DNA of 64,000 nucleotides from Pseudodesulfovibrio hydrargyri (GCF_001874525.1 NZ_LKAQ01000001.1:496001-560000), one strand, 5' to 3'; counted from the stretch's first letter, positions 1 through 12,600 are shown. Translations and numbers: made by a program. Notes: a model not told the origin generated them from the sequence alone.

Positions 1-1
1 C

Positions 2-1414
2 CTGAAAGAAAATGAACACATTGCCATCAAAAAGCTCACACCGCCCAGCCCCCACACGCAATACGTGCCGGGAGATACCGAAAGGATTATCGAAACACTC
101 AAGGCCCTGATGGTGTCCAAAGACTACGCCACCATGCGGAAATACACGATCATGGCGGCTGAAGACGGGGCTTTTGGCCCACCTGACTCGCTCCCCCTGT
201 CCGATGAGTTCGCGCACGAATTCATCAAAACCCTTATCGCCTACTATCGCATCATCAGCCACCGAGCCGAAGGCGATTACACCTTTGAAAAATCCATTCT
301 GCCGCCCGAATCAGTCGCTCCGCAGCCGACACAGGAACCCAAGTCCCAACCCCTGCTTTCCGAAGCCCTGGAACGCTACAAGGCGGACAGGATCGCCGCC
401 AAGCGCTGGAGCGAGGGCAGTGCCAAGGATATCATGTCCACGCTCAACAGCCTTACCGACGTCCTCGGCGACATTCCGGTGGATGAAGTGGACCGGCAAG
501 CTGTGCGCCATGTACGGGATACCCTGCTCCAGCTCCCCCGATTTCGGAACAGCAAACGATTCAAGGGCAAGACCATACAAGAAATGGTCGCCCTTGAACC
601 GGACAACACGGTTGCCGTCAGCACCGTGAATAACAACCTGACCAACATCTCATCATTTTTGACGTGGTGCGAGGATGAGCAGCTTATTCCCACCAACCCC
701 GCTCACCGTCTGAAAATCAAAGAAGAAAAGCCGGAAACGGAACACCGATCCCCGTACACGACCAAAGACTTGGAACACATCTTCAACGCTCCTCAATATG
801 TTGACGACACATTCCTGCACCCGTCCGACTTCTGGTGCCCTATTCTTTCCCTTTTCACGGGCGCACGGCGTGAGGAGGTATGCCAACTCCACGTTGAAGA
901 TGTCCGACAGGAGGAAGGGGTGTGGGTCTTGGATGTCAACAAGGAAAAGAATGTTCATGGGTTCGCCAACAAGAAGCTGAAAAACCCAAGTGCCAAACGC
1001 CTTCTCCCGCTTCATCCCTTTCTTGTTGAAACACTGCGTTTCCCCGAATTCGCTCGACAACAGGCCGAAACGGGACACCTTCGGGTCTTCCCCGAACTCG
1101 TCAAGATCAACACGAACTACGGCCACAAACTCGGCGAAAGGTTCAGTGAATTCAGGAAAACCATCGAACTTGAGGAAGCAGAAGGGGTCAAGGATTTTCA
1201 CAGCTTGCGGCACACGTTCTCCAACTTCTTCAAGCAGAAGAAGATGCAGGACGACCCGTTCGAACAGACCTTTGGCCACAAGCTCAAGAAGATGTCCGCC
1301 GAAAGATATGGGGGGCGTTTCCCGGCCTCCATGTGCTTCGAGGAGGTCATAGCCTACCTCGACTACGGGGTGGACCTGTCTCATCTGGCAAAATCGAAAT
1401 ACGTTCCCAAGTAG
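2..1414 (+). CDS. Tyrosine-recombinase integrase, 5' end outside window
   Basis: C-terminal about 470 residues of a phage/island-type tyrosine recombinase. The reading frame is already open at base 2, and the complete homologue at 28765-30450 shows that about 91 N-terminal residues lie to the left. Family active-site motifs are visible: GARREE (first Arg), HSLRH (His-x-x-Arg), FGHKLKK (second His) and AERYGG (catalytic Tyr). It should carry out site-specific integration and excision of the element ending at the att core at 22170-22198. It converges on a second recombinase gene at 1567-2523. The sequence is nearly identical to the second copy, so the two modules share recent ancestry. It looks intact as far as visible. 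Confidence 0.93.
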   Translation: MKENEHIAIKKLTPPSPHTQYVPGDTERIIETLKALMVSKDYATMRKYTIMAAEDGAFGPPDSLPLSDEFAHEFIKTLIAYYRIISHRAEGDYTFEKSILPPESVAPQPTQEPKSQPLLSEALERYKADRIAAKRWSEGSAKDIMSTLNSLTDVLGDIPVDEVDRQAVRHVRDTLLQLPRFRNSKRFKGKTIQEMVALEPDNTVAVSTVNNNLTNISSFLTWCEDEQLIPTNPAHRLKIKEEKPETEHRSPYTTKDLEHIFNAPQYVDDTFLHPSDFWCPILSLFTGARREEVCQLHVEDVRQEEGVWVLDVNKEKNVHGFANKKLKNPSAKRLLPLHPFLVETLRFPEFARQQAETGHLRVFPELVKINTNYGHKLGERFSEFRKTIELEEAEGVKDFHSLRHTFSNFFKQKKMQDDPFEQTFGHKLKKMSAERYGGRFPASMCFEEVIAYLDYGVDLSHLAKSKYVPK

Positions 1415-1476
1415 TGGCCCTCATTTGGCGATAGTCCTTCCCTTCCGTCGGCCCCAAGCCGACCAGGGGAAAGGAC

Positions 1477-1527
1477 GGTTCCATGGGGAGATAAATCGCC
1501 TAGGCGATTTATCTCCCCCATGGAACC
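1477..1527. repeat. Near-perfect palindrome between convergent recombinase genes
   Basis: Two arms of about 25 bases centred on CCTAGG, with one extra C in the right arm. The same position in the second element (30513-30564) is a perfect 52-base palindrome in which several arm bases differ but pairing is kept. It sits just after the integrase stop codon, between the two convergent genes. Possible roles are a bidirectional terminator, a recombinase binding site or a cruciform. The function is inferred. Confidence 0.85.
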
Positions 1528-1541
1528 TCACGCCCAAAAGG

Positions 1542-1561
1542 AAAACCCCGCCGAAGCGGGG
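1542..1561 (-). terminator. Terminator of the second recombinase gene
   Basis: On the minus strand, CCCCGC-TTCG-GCGGGG is followed by TTTT, six bases past the stop codon of the 1567-2523 gene. This is a classical intrinsic terminator. Confidence 0.8.
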
Positions 1562-1566
1562 TCTTG

Positions 1567-2523
1567 TCACTGACTGCTGCCAAGGTAGGCATCGGACACG
1601 TCACGCCGCCCGGCGGAATGTCCTGCGGTCACTTCGATTTCGTCACGGGCTTCGGCATCGAGTCGGGGCCATTCTTCCCCTGCCGCGTTGTGGGCGGCTT
1701 GCTGGAAGGCGGCTATGGATTCATGCTGATTAGGCGGCTGGAAGCCTGTATGGGTCACATACATTGTGTGGAATCGTTCATGACGATTGCTGTGCAGGGT
1801 CCACCCGCTTTCCTTTTTGGTGAAACCGCACAACCTGGCCGCGTAGGACAACTTTTCTTGCCACTTGTCCCCCATACCTTCAGGCATCAGGTTGTGGATC
1901 CCCGGCCTGTCCGACAGGCTGACAAACGGCAATGCGCTCTGCAGAGCAGCCTGCTGCTTGTCGGACAGATTGGTCAGCGTCCTCGGCCGTCCCCCTTTTG
2001 TCCCATACCGGACGAGCAAGCTGCGGCCTTCCCTATTCCAGTCCGCGACCAGATCGACTTTGGCCGATTCTTCCCGGCGAAGGCCCAGTTCCCATTGCAG
2101 GCGAATTTGGGCGGCACACCGGGGACCATATTCATAGCCAAGCTCGTTTTCCAGCTTGTCGATTGCCCCCTGCACGAAGGCGGGGGCAACCGCTTTGCTG
2201 TTGGCGTTGGCAATGCTGCCCCGCCGGACGTCGAACACATCATTGGTCGGGCTGATGCCGGTATTCCCGTAGGCCTTGCAAAGGTCACGGGCCGCCGAAA
2301 AGATTTCGGCGATACGCCCGTCACCCTTGCCTTCTTCCTGCATTTGCCGGGCAACTGCCGCAAAATGCTTGTTCGTGACATTGGTCCATTTGCGAACCCC
2401 GAACCCCGCGCGGCGAAGCCGCTTGGCAAAGGCTCGGGCATTCTGACGGACCCTGTATTGCTTCGAGCGCGGACCGGACAGGGTTGCCCTATTCGCGCCC
2501 AGTACCAGACTGATGGATTTCAT
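1567..2523 (-). CDS. Second tyrosine recombinase (Integrase_1-like)
   Basis: 318 residues. The ATG at 2523 is chosen because AGGAGA lies just upstream; the frame stays open further 5' but without a good start. Motifs of a complete tyrosine recombinase are present: LGLRREES (Arg), GTKGGRPR (Lys), LHSNRHERFH (His-x-x-Arg region), AGHSAGRRD (His) and DAYLG (Tyr). The layout resembles integrase-domain proteins with a SAM-like N-terminal DNA-binding half and a C-terminal catalytic half. It converges on the integrase and is part of a repeated two-recombinase module (copy at 30604-31560). Two recombinases side by side suggest either a division between integration and excision or a separate internal reaction; the sequence does not decide which. 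Confidence 0.88.
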   Translation of the reverse strand: MKSISLVLGANRATLSGPRSKQYRVRQNARAFAKRLRRAGFGVRKWTNVTNKHFAAVARQMQEEGKGDGRIAEIFSAARDLCKAYGNTGISPTNDVFDVRRGSIANANSKAVAPAFVQGAIDKLENELGYEYGPRCAAQIRLQWELGLRREESAKVDLVADWNREGRSLLVRYGTKGGRPRTLTNLSDKQQAALQSALPFVSLSDRPGIHNLMPEGMGDKWQEKLSYAARLCGFTKKESGWTLHSNRHERFHTMYVTHTGFQPPNQHESIAAFQQAAHNAAGEEWPRLDAEARDEIEVTAGHSAGRRDVSDAYLGSSQ

Positions 2524-3220
2524 GTGAATCTCCTTCCTGAAGTTCGGGGTAATGCCCCGGGACAAAGCGAACCCACGGGTCCGCCTATGGCGCGAACGCG
2601 CCACACAACAACCGACACGGGACAAATCAATGTCCGTTTCCCACTGAAGGAAAATTCAGGAATCCATTTAATAGGGGGTGCCACCACGCAGACTCGTTCG
2701 TTCTGCGCATAAAGCGGTGGCCGTGGGGGAATTTTGACAACGGCAGGTGTATAGATACCTGTCGTTTGTCCGGCGGGGGTGCTGTGTTTCAGCCTGGCGT
2801 TTGGATGTGAAAGCGTACCGCTTGGAAATGAACGGCAAAGAAGTGTTTGGTGTTACGGCATGTTAGTGCCTACTTAAACGTTCATCAGTTTAGACTATCG
2901 TCAAAACTTATGAACGCGCCTGAACGCGTTTGCCCTCCTTCTGATTACTCAACCTGACAGGTTATGCCCTGTCGTATCACCCCGAGAAATCACCGCGCAA
3001 GGTTCGGCGGCAGGGTTTCTGTCCCTGCCCGCCGTTTTTCCTGCGAGCGTGACGCAAGCAGCCGCCGGGGCAAGGCCAAGCCCTTCGGGCGGACGCTTCG
3101 CGGTCCGGCCTTGCCCCGACGACTTTGCTTGCGTCGTTACCTCTGCAGGCGACGGCGAGAGGGATGGCGATTTCGACTCAGGCTCAAGGGATTTCGAACC
3201 ATGAAATCTGCACAGTGTTG
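2524..3220. repeat. Conserved leader of the recombinase module, copy 1
   Basis: About 700 bases upstream of the second recombinase gene that recur at 31561-32254 and, without the recombinases, at about 22275-22930. No large gene is supported. It contains the inverted repeat GGACA-N6-TGTCC, and short reading frames whose ends match between copies, but one- and two-base indels break frame in places. It probably holds the promoter of the minus-strand recombinase. The rest of the gap to 3419 shows nothing I can assign. Confidence 0.75.
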
Positions 3221-3419
3221 TGAAGAGCTTCATGCAATGCGGTCTAACCGGACTCCATGAGATAACATACTGGTATCGAACTGTATTATAACATGAATGA
3301 GTTGGAAAAAACGATCATTGAAAAGTCGGCCGTCCTTCTGGATGCGGAGTTCCGTTGGCCTAGCCCGCCAAGCGATAGAGGGCTGGTCAACGATCCAATA
3401 AAATAGGACTACTCCTGCA

Positions 3420-6400
3420 CTACTGGTCTGCATTCAGCGGTTGTTCGGGGTTTCCCCCATTCATGAAAGACTCTGCCGCCGGCGTGCTTGCCCCTGAAAT
3501 CGGCACCCGCACCTCGGCCCAGTGTTCCTTGCGATCATCCGTCAGGGGAATGCAGCCATCCTGCTGCTGGATGCGGTCCAGGCTCACGCTCAACTCTCCC
3601 TTCTCTTCCAAGACCTGCACAACCTGGATGTGGAATACCGTTTCCCGATAGCGGTAATGCAGAGTGAACCCCTTCCAATCGGGCGGTAAACAGGGAGAAA
3701 AATGCAGTCGGTCCACCTCAAGGCTGAGGCCGAGAAGCGATTCCAGCATCAACCGATACATCCAGGCCGCAGAGCCGGTGTACCAAGTCCATCCGCCCCG
3801 GCCGACATGGGGGGATACCGCGTAGACATCCGCCGCCATGACGTAGGGTTCGACCTTGTAAACCGATGCCTGTTTGGCCGTGAGTGCATGGTTCAAGGGG
3901 TTGATGATGCCGAACAGTTCCCAGGCACGACGATTGTCGCCCAGCCGCGCAAAGGCCATGGTCGCCCAGATGGCTGCGTGCGTGTACTGACCGCCATTTT
4001 CCCGTATCCCTGGGGCATAGCCTTTGATGTAGCCGGGATTGAGCGGGGAGGTGTCGAAAGGAGGATCCAGCAACTGCACCAGCCCTTGCTCGCGGCGGAC
4101 CAGACGCTGGTCCACAGCCTCCATGGCCTGACGTGAACGTTCCGACTCTCCGGCCCCGGAGAGCACTGACCAGCTTTGGGCAATGGAGTCGATCCGGCAC
4201 TCGAGGTTCGTCGAGGAACCGAGCGGCGCGCCATCGTCGAAGTAGGCGCGGCGATACCACTCGCCGTCCCAGCCATTGGCCTCGATACTGCCGCGCAGTT
4301 CCGCGGCCTCGGTGTCGCAGCGTTCGGCAAAGGGGGCGTCGCCATGGGAACGGGCAATTGCGGAAAACTCGTTGAGTACGTCGAAAAGGAAGAAGCCCAA
4401 CCACACGCTCTCGCCCCTGCCGTTTCGGCCCACAAGGTCCATGCCGTCGTTCCAATCGCCTGACCCCATGAGCGGCAGACCGTGTACGCCGTAGCGGAGG
4501 CCGTGTTCGATGGCCCTGGTGCAATGCTCGTACAGGCTGGCCGTCTCTTCGGATTGTCCCGGCAGGTCATAGTAGGAATCCTCGTCCGCCTTCAGCCTTC
4601 GGCCTTGCAGGAAACCCACGGGTTCGTGCAGCACGCCGGTGTCTCCGGTGGCGCGCACATAGCGGGTCACGGAGTACGGCAGCCAGAGATAGTCGTCGGA
4701 ACAATTGGTGCGTACACCCCGGCCCGTCGGAGGATGCCACCAGTGCTGCACGTCGCCTTCCTCGAACTGACGGCTGGCGCCGCGCAGCAAATGCTCGCGC
4801 ACAAGCTCCGGCCGGGCGTGAATGAGGGCCATGACGTCCTGCAACTGGTCGCGAAAGCCGAACGCGCCGCCGGATTGATAGGTTGCGCAACGCGCCCAGA
4901 GGCGACAGGACAGAGTCTGATACAGGATCCAACCGTTTGCCAATATATTGAACGCATGGTCCGGGGTCTCAACATGCACTGCCCCCAGGGTGTGCGTCCA
5001 GTGCTGCCAGACCTTGTCCAGGGCCATGCGCGCGGCGGTCGGTCCACGGTAGCGCTCAACCAGGCTCCTGGCGGCGGCGACGTCGCGCCCCACGCCGAGC
5101 CGGAAGACGATCTCTCGCTCCTGCCCGGCCTCCAGGTCAAAAGCCACTTGAATGGCCGCACAGGGATCAAGGGCGGCTCCCACCCTGCCGGAAAGCCGGG
5201 TACGCGTCATGGCGGCAGGGGCCTCCAACGTGCCCCCCCGGCCTATGAATTCCGCACGGTCGCCGCTCACGGTGCGTGTGGTTTCGTCAACATCGAAGAA
5301 GGCCGTCCGGCCGCTGAATTCGGTGTTGTAGGCGTTGCGGGCAAAAAGCGCCCCGCTGTTCAGATCAATTTCAGTGACCACGTGTTCGGCGGCCTTGCTG
5401 CGCAAATCTCCCAGCACCCATTCGGCATAGCCGGTGGCCGAAAGCCTGCGCGCTCTGTCCGACTCGTTGCGGACTTTCAGCACAGCGAATTTGACGGCGT
5501 CATCAAGAGCCACGTAGACCCACAGTTCACTAACGACACCGCGCTCGGTGTGCTCGAAGACACTGTATCCGAAGCCGTGACGGGTGACGTAGGACGTGGT
5601 CCCGCGGCAGGGCAACGGCGTGGGCGACCAGAAATGGCCCCGCTCCTCGTCACGGATATAAAAGGCCTCCCCCCGCGAATCGCTGACCGGATCGTTGCTC
5701 CAAGGGGTCAGGCGAAATTCATGGGCGTTCTCGCTCCAGGTGCAGCCCATGCCGCTTTCGGAGATAATGGTACCGAAATCCGAGTTGGCCAGCACGTTGA
5801 TCCATGGTGTGGGCGTCCGTTGTCCCTGGGCCGTGGTGATGACGTATTCCCTGCCGTCCGGTGTAAAGCCGCCCAGGCCGTTGGAGAAGCTCAGGTCCTC
5901 TCGCGGCAGCGGCGCAACGGCGGGGGGGGCCGCACGCAAGGGGCGTGTCGGGACGAGTCGAGGCATCGTTGTCCCCGCCAGGCTGTGACCGCCGATTTGT
6001 TCCGCCAAGGTCCCCCGGGTGTCGGAGAGGGCGACTCGGGCCACGGCCTTGAACAGGATGCGATCTTCCTCGGCTATGCGATCCGCGGGCCGGACGAATA
6101 TTCCCCCGGGCCGGTCCGCCTGGTTTGCCGAGGGGCCTCCGGCGATGAGCCCCATGATCTGGTCGTGGAGAATCTGCCGGTATCCGGCATGGTCCTCATT
6201 CCAGATCACCAGGTCCACCGCCAGTCCCTTGAGCTGCCAATAGGCGTGGGCCCGCACTAGCTGGCGCACCAACTCGATGTTGACCGCGTCCTCGATCTGC
6301 AACAGCACGATGGGCAGGTCCCCGGAAATGGAATAGCCCCAGAGTCCGGATTGTCCACGGGCATTTTTGATGAGTACTTCCGCTTCGACCCGGAGCGCGG

Positions 6401-9400
6401 AATTGGCGTACAGGATCGAACCGGCCAACCTCCCATAGAGCTGCGCCTCGGCCTCCGTGGCATTCAACTGGCGCAGCTGGACCTGGCTGTGGGTCCAGGC
6501 CAGGTCGAAGACGCGGTCGGCCATGCGCTGGTCCTGGTATTTTCCCATCAGGCCAAGGGCTCCTTGGCGGGTTTCCGAAATGCCGAAGATCATATCGACG
6601 ATCACGGACTCGCCCGGATCGAGGGTTACGCGCTGACGGATGGCGGCTACGGGGTCGAGCACCGTCCCTTCGCTGTTCGAGAGGGAGTCCTCATCTCCGC
6701 CGCCATCTCTTTGCAGCGCCAAGGGTGCGGCGGTGGTATTGCCGCGGCCGATGAAGCACATGCGGTCGGTCTCACAAGAGGCGTTCGTGCCCTCGGAGCC
6801 GCGCACGGCCATCATGTGCAGCATGAACGGTGGATTTTCATCCTGAGAGCGAGGCCGGCGGGTACAGAGGATGGCCCGGTTCCCGGAGATGATCTCGGTC
6901 TGCACAAAGAGATTGCTGAAGGCCGGGTGCAGGGCGTCCGCCGCCTGCGGCGCCAGAACCACTTCCGTGTAGCTGGTCACGTCGATGGCCCGGCGGGTGC
7001 GGGCGCGGTTGGTGATGCGCAGGCGGCGCAACTCGATGTCGTCCTCGGGCGAGACGGCGATCTCGGTATGCGCGTCGTAGTCCTGCTCGCGGCACTGGAA
7101 TTCGGCCTTGCCTTCAGAGAAGATCGCCCCGAAATGATTCGAGCGCCTGAGCGTCGGCTGATGGGTGGTGGCCCAGTATTCCCGACTGTCCACGTCGCGC
7201 AGGTAGCAGAATGTCCCCCAGTTGTCGCGGGTGGGGTCCTCGCGCCAGCGGGTCACGGCGATGTCACCCCAGCGGCTGTAACCGCCGCCGGCGTTGGTGA
7301 CCATGACATGGTAATGGCCGTTGGAGAGCAGTTGCACCTCCGGGCTCGGCGTGTCGGGAGAGTCGTAGACACGCATGGGCGTGGCTGCGGCCCCGGCCGC
7401 ATGGTGATGCTCGGCAAGTTCCGTGGTGTGGGCGAAAAAAGCCGCCGATTGGGGGATGCGCTCCTGAAGCAGGGGAAGTGTGGCCAGGAACCGGACGTCG
7501 GATTCGAAACGCCGCTGCATCGGACCCTCAAGCAGTGTCCCGGCCAGGGCCAGGAGAGTCATGCCCTGGTGGTGGGCCATGAAGGACCGAACCACGGCCC
7601 TTTTCTGGCCGCGCGGCAGACGGGACGGCGTGTAGTCGACAGCCTCGTACAGGCCATAACGGGCTTCGAGCCCCTCTTTCGCCAGGCGCTCCAGATTCTT
7701 GCAGGCCTTCTCCGGGGCAACAAGAAGCGCCAGAGCCGTGGCATAGGGCGCGATGACAAGATCTTCGGCCAGGCCGCGCTTAAGCCCCAGGCCGGGCACG
7801 CCAAAAGCGCGGTACTGGTAGCTCCGGTGCGCGTCTATGGCGTAGTAGCCGCATTCGGAGATTCCCCAGGGTACCCCGTTTTTCCGGCCGTAGTCGATCT
7901 GCCGGGCCACTGCCGCCTTGCAGGTCTGGTCAAGAAGCGTGTTCGCATAACTGGGCATGACCAGGTTGGGCATCAGGTATTCGAACATGGAACCGCTCCA
8001 GGAGAGCAGAATCGGCTCTCCTCCGGCGGAGGTCAGCAACCGCCCGAAGGCGAACCAGCTCTCCTGCGGCAGCTGCCCCTGGGCGATGGCCACAAAGGTG
8101 GCGAACCGCGCCTCCGAGGCCAGCAGATCGTAGAAGCTCTGGTCTCTGCGACGTTCGTCCACATTGTAGCCGATGGCCAGCAGGTGCCGCGTCTTGTCAT
8201 ACAGAAATCCGTATTCCATCCGGGCCAGGGTGTCACAATGTTGGACGAGTGCGTTCTGGCGTCCCATTCTGGATTTGGCCTGCCGGCAGGCAGCACTGAT
8301 CATGTCCCTCATTTCCGCTGCCTGCGCCGCTGTTGCGGCGGACCCAAACCGGGTTTCCAGCACAGCCAACCCACCCAACGTCGGAATCTCGTCCAGAAAA
8401 GCCAATTCTTCGGGGAATTCGCGGGAAGACGCAGCCCACGGGGTCAGCAGGTCCAGTTCGGCCAGGGCGTCCCTGCATTGCCCGGCAAAGGCCTGGAGCC
8501 ACCAGCGGAACGAGTTGTCGGGGGCGGCGGTCTGGAAATCCCGGCTGTCGGTCACTGCCGCCACCGATATCTTCAGTCTTTCGAGGCACAACCGCGTGGC
8601 GCTCAAGGTGACGGGCGGATTGAGCGCGGCCTCGGCCACATCCCGACGCAGTGCGTCCATCCGGGACGCGACAGCGGTTGGCAGGTCGCCAGACAGGTCG
8701 TCCAGAACGATATCCAGGATGTCGCCCAGGCTTTCAAACAGCCGGGGAGAAAGGATATGGTCCTCGGTCAGTGCGAAAAGCCCCGCCCGCAGAGTCAGGA
8801 GATGCCCCGCCAGATTCCCGGAATCGACGGAGGAGATATAGCGCGGCGCAAGCGGCTGCAAGGTGCGGGTGTCGTACCAGTTGAAGAAATGGTCTTCGTA
8901 CCGGTCCATCCGCTCCATGCTTTCCAGAGCCCGCGAGGTGCGCTCCAGCAGTTGTCCACAAGAGATGAAGCCGAAATCGAACGCGGAAAGATTGGCCAGG
9001 AGGGCCAGGCCCATGTTCGTGGGCGAGGTGCGGTGCGCGATGACGGCTTCGGGCCGTTCCTGGAAGTTGTCCGGCGGCAGGTAGTTGTCCTCCGGGCCGA
9101 CAAAGGTCTCGAAAAACCGCCAGGTCTTGCGGGCTATTCTGCGCAGGAGCAAGGTCTGGCCATCCGTGAGCCGCTCATGGCGGAGGGAGAGCGGCTGACC
9201 GAGCCACCAGGCCAGGACCGGAGAGAGAAACCAGAGGCCCAACACCGGCCCGGCAGCGAGCAACGCAGGCGGGTTGACCGTACCATGGGCGAAGGCCGTG
9301 GCCACGGCGAAGAACGGTCCGAACCACATGTTCCGGTACGAGCCAACGAGGTCCATGCGGTTCTTGCTCCCCTCCCCGCCCGACGGCTCCCATTCAAGGA

Positions 9401-12200
9401 GTCCCCGATGCGTGATAAGCATCCGCCAGATGGTGCCTGCCACTGCTTTCAGGCTGTAGAATGCCTCATGGGGCAGACAGACCAGGGCAAATAATGCCTG
9501 GGCGAAATGTTTGGGCAGCAGCTCCATTGCGGCGGCGAGGTGCTGCAGCAGGGACAGGTTCACGGGTTTTTGCAGCGCGTTCAACACCGCAGCGATGACC
9601 GACGGCAGCAAAATGATGCCGCTCACGGTCAGGGTCCAGAACCAGGCGGAAGCCGGAACAGTCCACCCCGCCAACAGGAGCAGGACCAGCGCAGGAGCGG
9701 TCAGGCTGCGCCGCAGGTTGTCAAGGATCTTCCACCGCGACAGGAGCGAGAGCGGGTTTTCCCGGCGCGAGCCGTCGGCGCCGGGAACGCCGGGCAACAG
9801 CCACCGTGCGATCTGCCAATCGCCGCGAATCCAGCGCGTTCTGCGTCTCACATCCTCGCCGTAGCTGGAGGGGTAATCCTCGAACAACTGCACGTCGCTC
9901 AGAAGTCCGGCCCGGGCATAGCAACCCTCCAGGAGATCATGGCTCAAAATGCGGTTCTCCGGAAAACGCGCGCCAAGGATGCGCTCGAAGGCCTCGACCT
10001 CGTAGATGCCTTTGCCGATGAACGAGCCTTCGCCGAACAGGTCCTGGTACACGTCGGAGACCGCCCGGGTGTAGGGGTCGATGCCGACTTCGCTGGCGCA
10101 CATGCGCGCATATCGGGACCGGTTGGTCCCGGACAGGCTGGCGGTCACGCGCGGCTGGAGAATCCCGTAGCCGCCGATCACCCGCCGGGCATGCGTGTCG
10201 TAGCGGGGACGGTTCAGCGGGTGGGCCATGGCCCCCACCAATTGCCGGGCGCAATCGCGGGGCAGCTGCGTGTCGGTGTCCAGCGTGATGACGTATTTCG
10301 CCCCGCGCAGCACGCTTGCATCGCCGACAATGAGGGAAAAGGACGCTGACAGACCGTCGCGCAACAGGCCGTTCAAACACGCCAGCTTGCCACGCTTGCG
10401 CTCATAGCCCATCCAGATCCGCTCCTGGGAGTTGAAGCGGCGCGGCCGGTGGAACAGGTAGAAGATGTCGCCTGTCGCGCTCGGGTACCGCCTGTTCAGC
10501 CCCTCTATGCACTGTCGGGCCAGAAGCAGCAGGGAAGCATCGCCGGGCAGTATCTCCTGGGCCGCATCGCTGAAATCCGTAAGGAGTCCGAAGTGCAGGT
10601 ATTTGTCTCTATTGGCCAGAAAACGGACTTCCAGGGCCTTGGCCAGGCCTTCGATGGCCGGGGCATTGGTAATCATGGTCGGAATGACGACCAGGGTACG
10701 CTGGTCCTGCGGAATGCCCTTGGAAAAATCCAGACGCGGCAAGACGTGCGGCGTGGTCAGCAGGGTTGCCACCCAGTTCGTCAGTGCCACCGCCAAATGG
10801 CTGGTGCATGCAAGCAGGAGCAGGCACATCAGAGCCAGCCCATACCCGTGCAGGCCATCGGCCTGCGCCCTGACCGCCAAACCTCCGGCGAAGAGCATCG
10901 ACAAGAGCAGGATGCCGCCGCCATAAAGCAGCAGGGGGAACCGGCTGCCCGGTGAGGCCATGAACTCTACCGCAGAGTTGCCCACTTTTGCCGATTTATT
11001 GAGTTGAGCCAAGCCCTTGTCGATGAGATAGTATCCGACATGGGCTGTGAGAGAGTCTTCGCCATGAACGGTTGCGCCCTCCCGGGCCAAGTGGATGGCC
11101 CTGTGCGCGATCTCAACCTCTGAAAAAGGGCTCCTCCTGGCCATCCGCTCCACCACATGGCGATAGCGATCACGCGTGGCAAAATCCATGGCGCCATATG
11201 CCTTGGCAGGATCCTCGCCCAAAGCCTTCTCGACAAGACTCGTGGACTCGACGAATTCGCTCCAGTCCATTACGCCGAGGAAGCGCAGGCTGCCGATGCT
11301 GTTGCTCATAGAGGCATGGTCGGCGGATTGTTGCTGGTTTTCCAGGTACACCAACTGCTCGATGGTCAGGCCGGTTCCGGACAACTGCTGCTCGATCCAG
11401 GTCAACGGCAGGGCCAGAGCCGGGCCCTTGCCGTGCAGACGGCGCGAAAGCTCGGCCACGAACGAACTCGCCAGGGGCGGATCGGAACGGGCCATGTCGG
11501 CTATGGTCAGGATCAGGTCTTGCGGTTGTTTGGCGGCAACTCCGGTCATCTGGTCGGCCCAGAATTCGGCGCGGTTGCGGTCAGCTCTATAGCGGGCGAT
11601 GCGGACGGCCACCCGGCGCAGATTCTCGATGAGCGCCAGGCGCAGCATGATCGGAATGGCCCAGAGTTCGCCCAAGTTCAAAGGGACCACGGACTGATAG
11701 GCCACCACGATGCTTCTCAGGCTCTCCGGGGCCACCTGTCCGTCACTGTGGGAAATGCTTTCCAGGGCGAGGTCGTACACCCTCGGGAGGCCGGCCGAAG
11801 AGCCGTCGGCCAGGCGCGGAAGCTCCCGGCTATAGCCCTTGGGAAGGTGAAGCCCGGCAGTGCGGATCTGTTCCTCTATCACATAAAAATTGTCCAGCAG
11901 CCATTCCCCGGCCGGAGAAATCCGGCGGCCCGTCTTCACGTCCTCGGTGAGTTGCGTATGGACGTCGAACAGCACGGCCTGGTTTTCAGCCAGCCGCGCA
12001 AGCAGACGGTCCCTGGAGCGCCTTGCCATCAGCTTGTGCGACTCCGCAAGAATCTTGCCGTGCTGCTCCATCTGGTCGGCGTTGAACAGTGTCGAGCGCA
12101 GGGACGGCTCCTCCACCCTCTTCGTGCCCCGGACTGATTCACGCAGGCGAGACCAGACTTCGGAAAGCCTGTCGCCCATGTTCTTGTGGCTCATGCCCAT
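3420..12200 (-). CDS. ndvB: Cyclic beta-1,2-glucan synthase, NdvB/ChvB type
   Basis: 2926 residues, the usual giant size of this inner-membrane family (about 2800-2900). The order is an N-terminal cytoplasmic region; transmembrane segments near residues 425-490; a GT84 glycosyltransferase with DTDTQLP near 640 and a later [11 protein letters not shown] motif; further membrane segments near 840-1000; a glucoamylase-like domain; then tandem GH94-type regions with [10 protein letters not shown] near 2583. Known members start beta-1,2-glucan chains on themselves using UDP-glucose, cyclise them and trim chain length by phosphorolysis; the product is an osmoregulated periplasmic glucan. The start at 12200 follows AGGAGA. 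It stands alone, divergent from the radical SAM gene at 12601. Its position inside an integrative element is unusual. Confidence 0.93.
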   Translation of the reverse strand: MGMSHKNMGDRLSEVWSRLRESVRGTKRVEEPSLRSTLFNADQMEQHGKILAESHKLMARRSRDRLLARLAENQAVLFDVHTQLTEDVKTGRRISPAGEWLLDNFYVIEEQIRTAGLHLPKGYSRELPRLADGSSAGLPRVYDLALESISHSDGQVAPESLRSIVVAYQSVVPLNLGELWAIPIMLRLALIENLRRVAVRIARYRADRNRAEFWADQMTGVAAKQPQDLILTIADMARSDPPLASSFVAELSRRLHGKGPALALPLTWIEQQLSGTGLTIEQLVYLENQQQSADHASMSNSIGSLRFLGVMDWSEFVESTSLVEKALGEDPAKAYGAMDFATRDRYRHVVERMARRSPFSEVEIAHRAIHLAREGATVHGEDSLTAHVGYYLIDKGLAQLNKSAKVGNSAVEFMASPGSRFPLLLYGGGILLLSMLFAGGLAVRAQADGLHGYGLALMCLLLLACTSHLAVALTNWVATLLTTPHVLPRLDFSKGIPQDQRTLVVIPTMITNAPAIEGLAKALEVRFLANRDKYLHFGLLTDFSDAAQEILPGDASLLLLARQCIEGLNRRYPSATGDIFYLFHRPRRFNSQERIWMGYERKRGKLACLNGLLRDGLSASFSLIVGDASVLRGAKYVITLDTDTQLPRDCARQLVGAMAHPLNRPRYDTHARRVIGGYGILQPRVTASLSGTNRSRYARMCASEVGIDPYTRAVSDVYQDLFGEGSFIGKGIYEVEAFERILGARFPENRILSHDLLEGCYARAGLLSDVQLFEDYPSSYGEDVRRRTRWIRGDWQIARWLLPGVPGADGSRRENPLSLLSRWKILDNLRRSLTAPALVLLLLAGWTVPASAWFWTLTVSGIILLPSVIAAVLNALQKPVNLSLLQHLAAAMELLPKHFAQALFALVCLPHEAFYSLKAVAGTIWRMLITHRGLLEWEPSGGEGSKNRMDLVGSYRNMWFGPFFAVATAFAHGTVNPPALLAAGPVLGLWFLSPVLAWWLGQPLSLRHERLTDGQTLLLRRIARKTWRFFETFVGPEDNYLPPDNFQERPEAVIAHRTSPTNMGLALLANLSAFDFGFISCGQLLERTSRALESMERMDRYEDHFFNWYDTRTLQPLAPRYISSVDSGNLAGHLLTLRAGLFALTEDHILSPRLFESLGDILDIVLDDLSGDLPTAVASRMDALRRDVAEAALNPPVTLSATRLCLERLKISVAAVTDSRDFQTAAPDNSFRWWLQAFAGQCRDALAELDLLTPWAASSREFPEELAFLDEIPTLGGLAVLETRFGSAATAAQAAEMRDMISAACRQAKSRMGRQNALVQHCDTLARMEYGFLYDKTRHLLAIGYNVDERRRDQSFYDLLASEARFATFVAIAQGQLPQESWFAFGRLLTSAGGEPILLSWSGSMFEYLMPNLVMPSYANTLLDQTCKAAVARQIDYGRKNGVPWGISECGYYAIDAHRSYQYRAFGVPGLGLKRGLAEDLVIAPYATALALLVAPEKACKNLERLAKEGLEARYGLYEAVDYTPSRLPRGQKRAVVRSFMAHHQGMTLLALAGTLLEGPMQRRFESDVRFLATLPLLQERIPQSAAFFAHTTELAEHHHAAGAAATPMRVYDSPDTPSPEVQLLSNGHYHVMVTNAGGGYSRWGDIAVTRWREDPTRDNWGTFCYLRDVDSREYWATTHQPTLRRSNHFGAIFSEGKAEFQCREQDYDAHTEIAVSPEDDIELRRLRITNRARTRRAIDVTSYTEVVLAPQAADALHPAFSNLFVQTEIISGNRAILCTRRPRSQDENPPFMLHMMAVRGSEGTNASCETDRMCFIGRGNTTAAPLALQRDGGGDEDSLSNSEGTVLDPVAAIRQRVTLDPGESVIVDMIFGISETRQGALGLMGKYQDQRMADRVFDLAWTHSQVQLRQLNATEAEAQLYGRLAGSILYANSALRVEAEVLIKNARGQSGLWGYSISGDLPIVLLQIEDAVNIELVRQLVRAHAYWQLKGLAVDLVIWNEDHAGYRQILHDQIMGLIAGGPSANQADRPGGIFVRPADRIAEEDRILFKAVARVALSDTRGTLAEQIGGHSLAGTTMPRLVPTRPLRAAPPAVAPLPREDLSFSNGLGGFTPDGREYVITTAQGQRTPTPWINVLANSDFGTIISESGMGCTWSENAHEFRLTPWSNDPVSDSRGEAFYIRDEERGHFWSPTPLPCRGTTSYVTRHGFGYSVFEHTERGVVSELWVYVALDDAVKFAVLKVRNESDRARRLSATGYAEWVLGDLRSKAAEHVVTEIDLNSGALFARNAYNTEFSGRTAFFDVDETTRTVSGDRAEFIGRGGTLEAPAAMTRTRLSGRVGAALDPCAAIQVAFDLEAGQEREIVFRLGVGRDVAAARSLVERYRGPTAARMALDKVWQHWTHTLGAVHVETPDHAFNILANGWILYQTLSCRLWARCATYQSGGAFGFRDQLQDVMALIHARPELVREHLLRGASRQFEEGDVQHWWHPPTGRGVRTNCSDDYLWLPYSVTRYVRATGDTGVLHEPVGFLQGRRLKADEDSYYDLPGQSEETASLYEHCTRAIEHGLRYGVHGLPLMGSGDWNDGMDLVGRNGRGESVWLGFFLFDVLNEFSAIARSHGDAPFAERCDTEAAELRGSIEANGWDGEWYRRAYFDDGAPLGSSTNLECRIDSIAQSWSVLSGAGESERSRQAMEAVDQRLVRREQGLVQLLDPPFDTSPLNPGYIKGYAPGIRENGGQYTHAAIWATMAFARLGDNRRAWELFGIINPLNHALTAKQASVYKVEPYVMAADVYAVSPHVGRGGWTWYTGSAAWMYRLMLESLLGLSLEVDRLHFSPCLPPDWKGFTLHYRYRETVFHIQVVQVLEEKGELSVSLDRIQQQDGCIPLTDDRKEHWAEVRVPISGASTPAAESFMNGGNPEQPLNADQ

Positions 12201-12600
12201 ATCGATATCTCCTGCCGCCGAAACAATGGCGGGGTCGTTCGGATTGAAACAGGGCTCGTCGGTGGGAGGGCCTGCAAAACCGCTTTCACGGACGGATAAA
12301 TTTTCGGTGAAGGTTCGGTACGGACATGGAAGGAATTCCTACCGGCCGGGACGTCTTGACGAGTAAACACGTCCGGGAAGGCGCGAGTGTCCGAGTAGTT
12401 TAATGTATAGCGCAAATTTTAGCCCGCAGATAGGGCAACTATTGCAAATATCATCATCTGGCTAAGAAATATCTGTAACAGCAAGTATTAATTCGCCAAC
12501 TCGTAATATACGCCCCAATATTATCTCCACATAAAACAATCATATAAATCCGATTGTAAATTACTACAAAAGGGGTATTGTATGTATGAGGTAACAAATT
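12201..12600. promoter_or_regulatory. AT-rich divergent promoter region
   Basis: 400 bases between ndvB (minus) and the radical SAM gene (plus). The half nearest 12600 is much richer in A+T than its neighbours. A plausible plus-strand promoter is TTGTAA, 16 bases, TATTGT shortly before the GAGG ribosome site and the ATG at 12601. No gene is seen. Confidence 0.45.

Noticed and set aside
1564..2712. Long plus-strand frame over the second recombinase
   Set aside because: Antisense shadow of the minus-strand gene; the product has no coherent domain and the minus frame holds all catalytic motifs.
3293..3406. Small plus-strand reading frame of 37 codons downstream of ndvB
   Set aside because: Short, no clear ribosome site, no match to the other module copies; could be debris but cannot be supported.
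4482..9494. Two very long plus-strand frames inside the glucan synthase region (about 590 and 1050 codons)
   Set aside because: Antisense to the minus-strand ndvB. High GC keeps the opposite frame open; text is rich in Gly, Arg and Pro with no domain.
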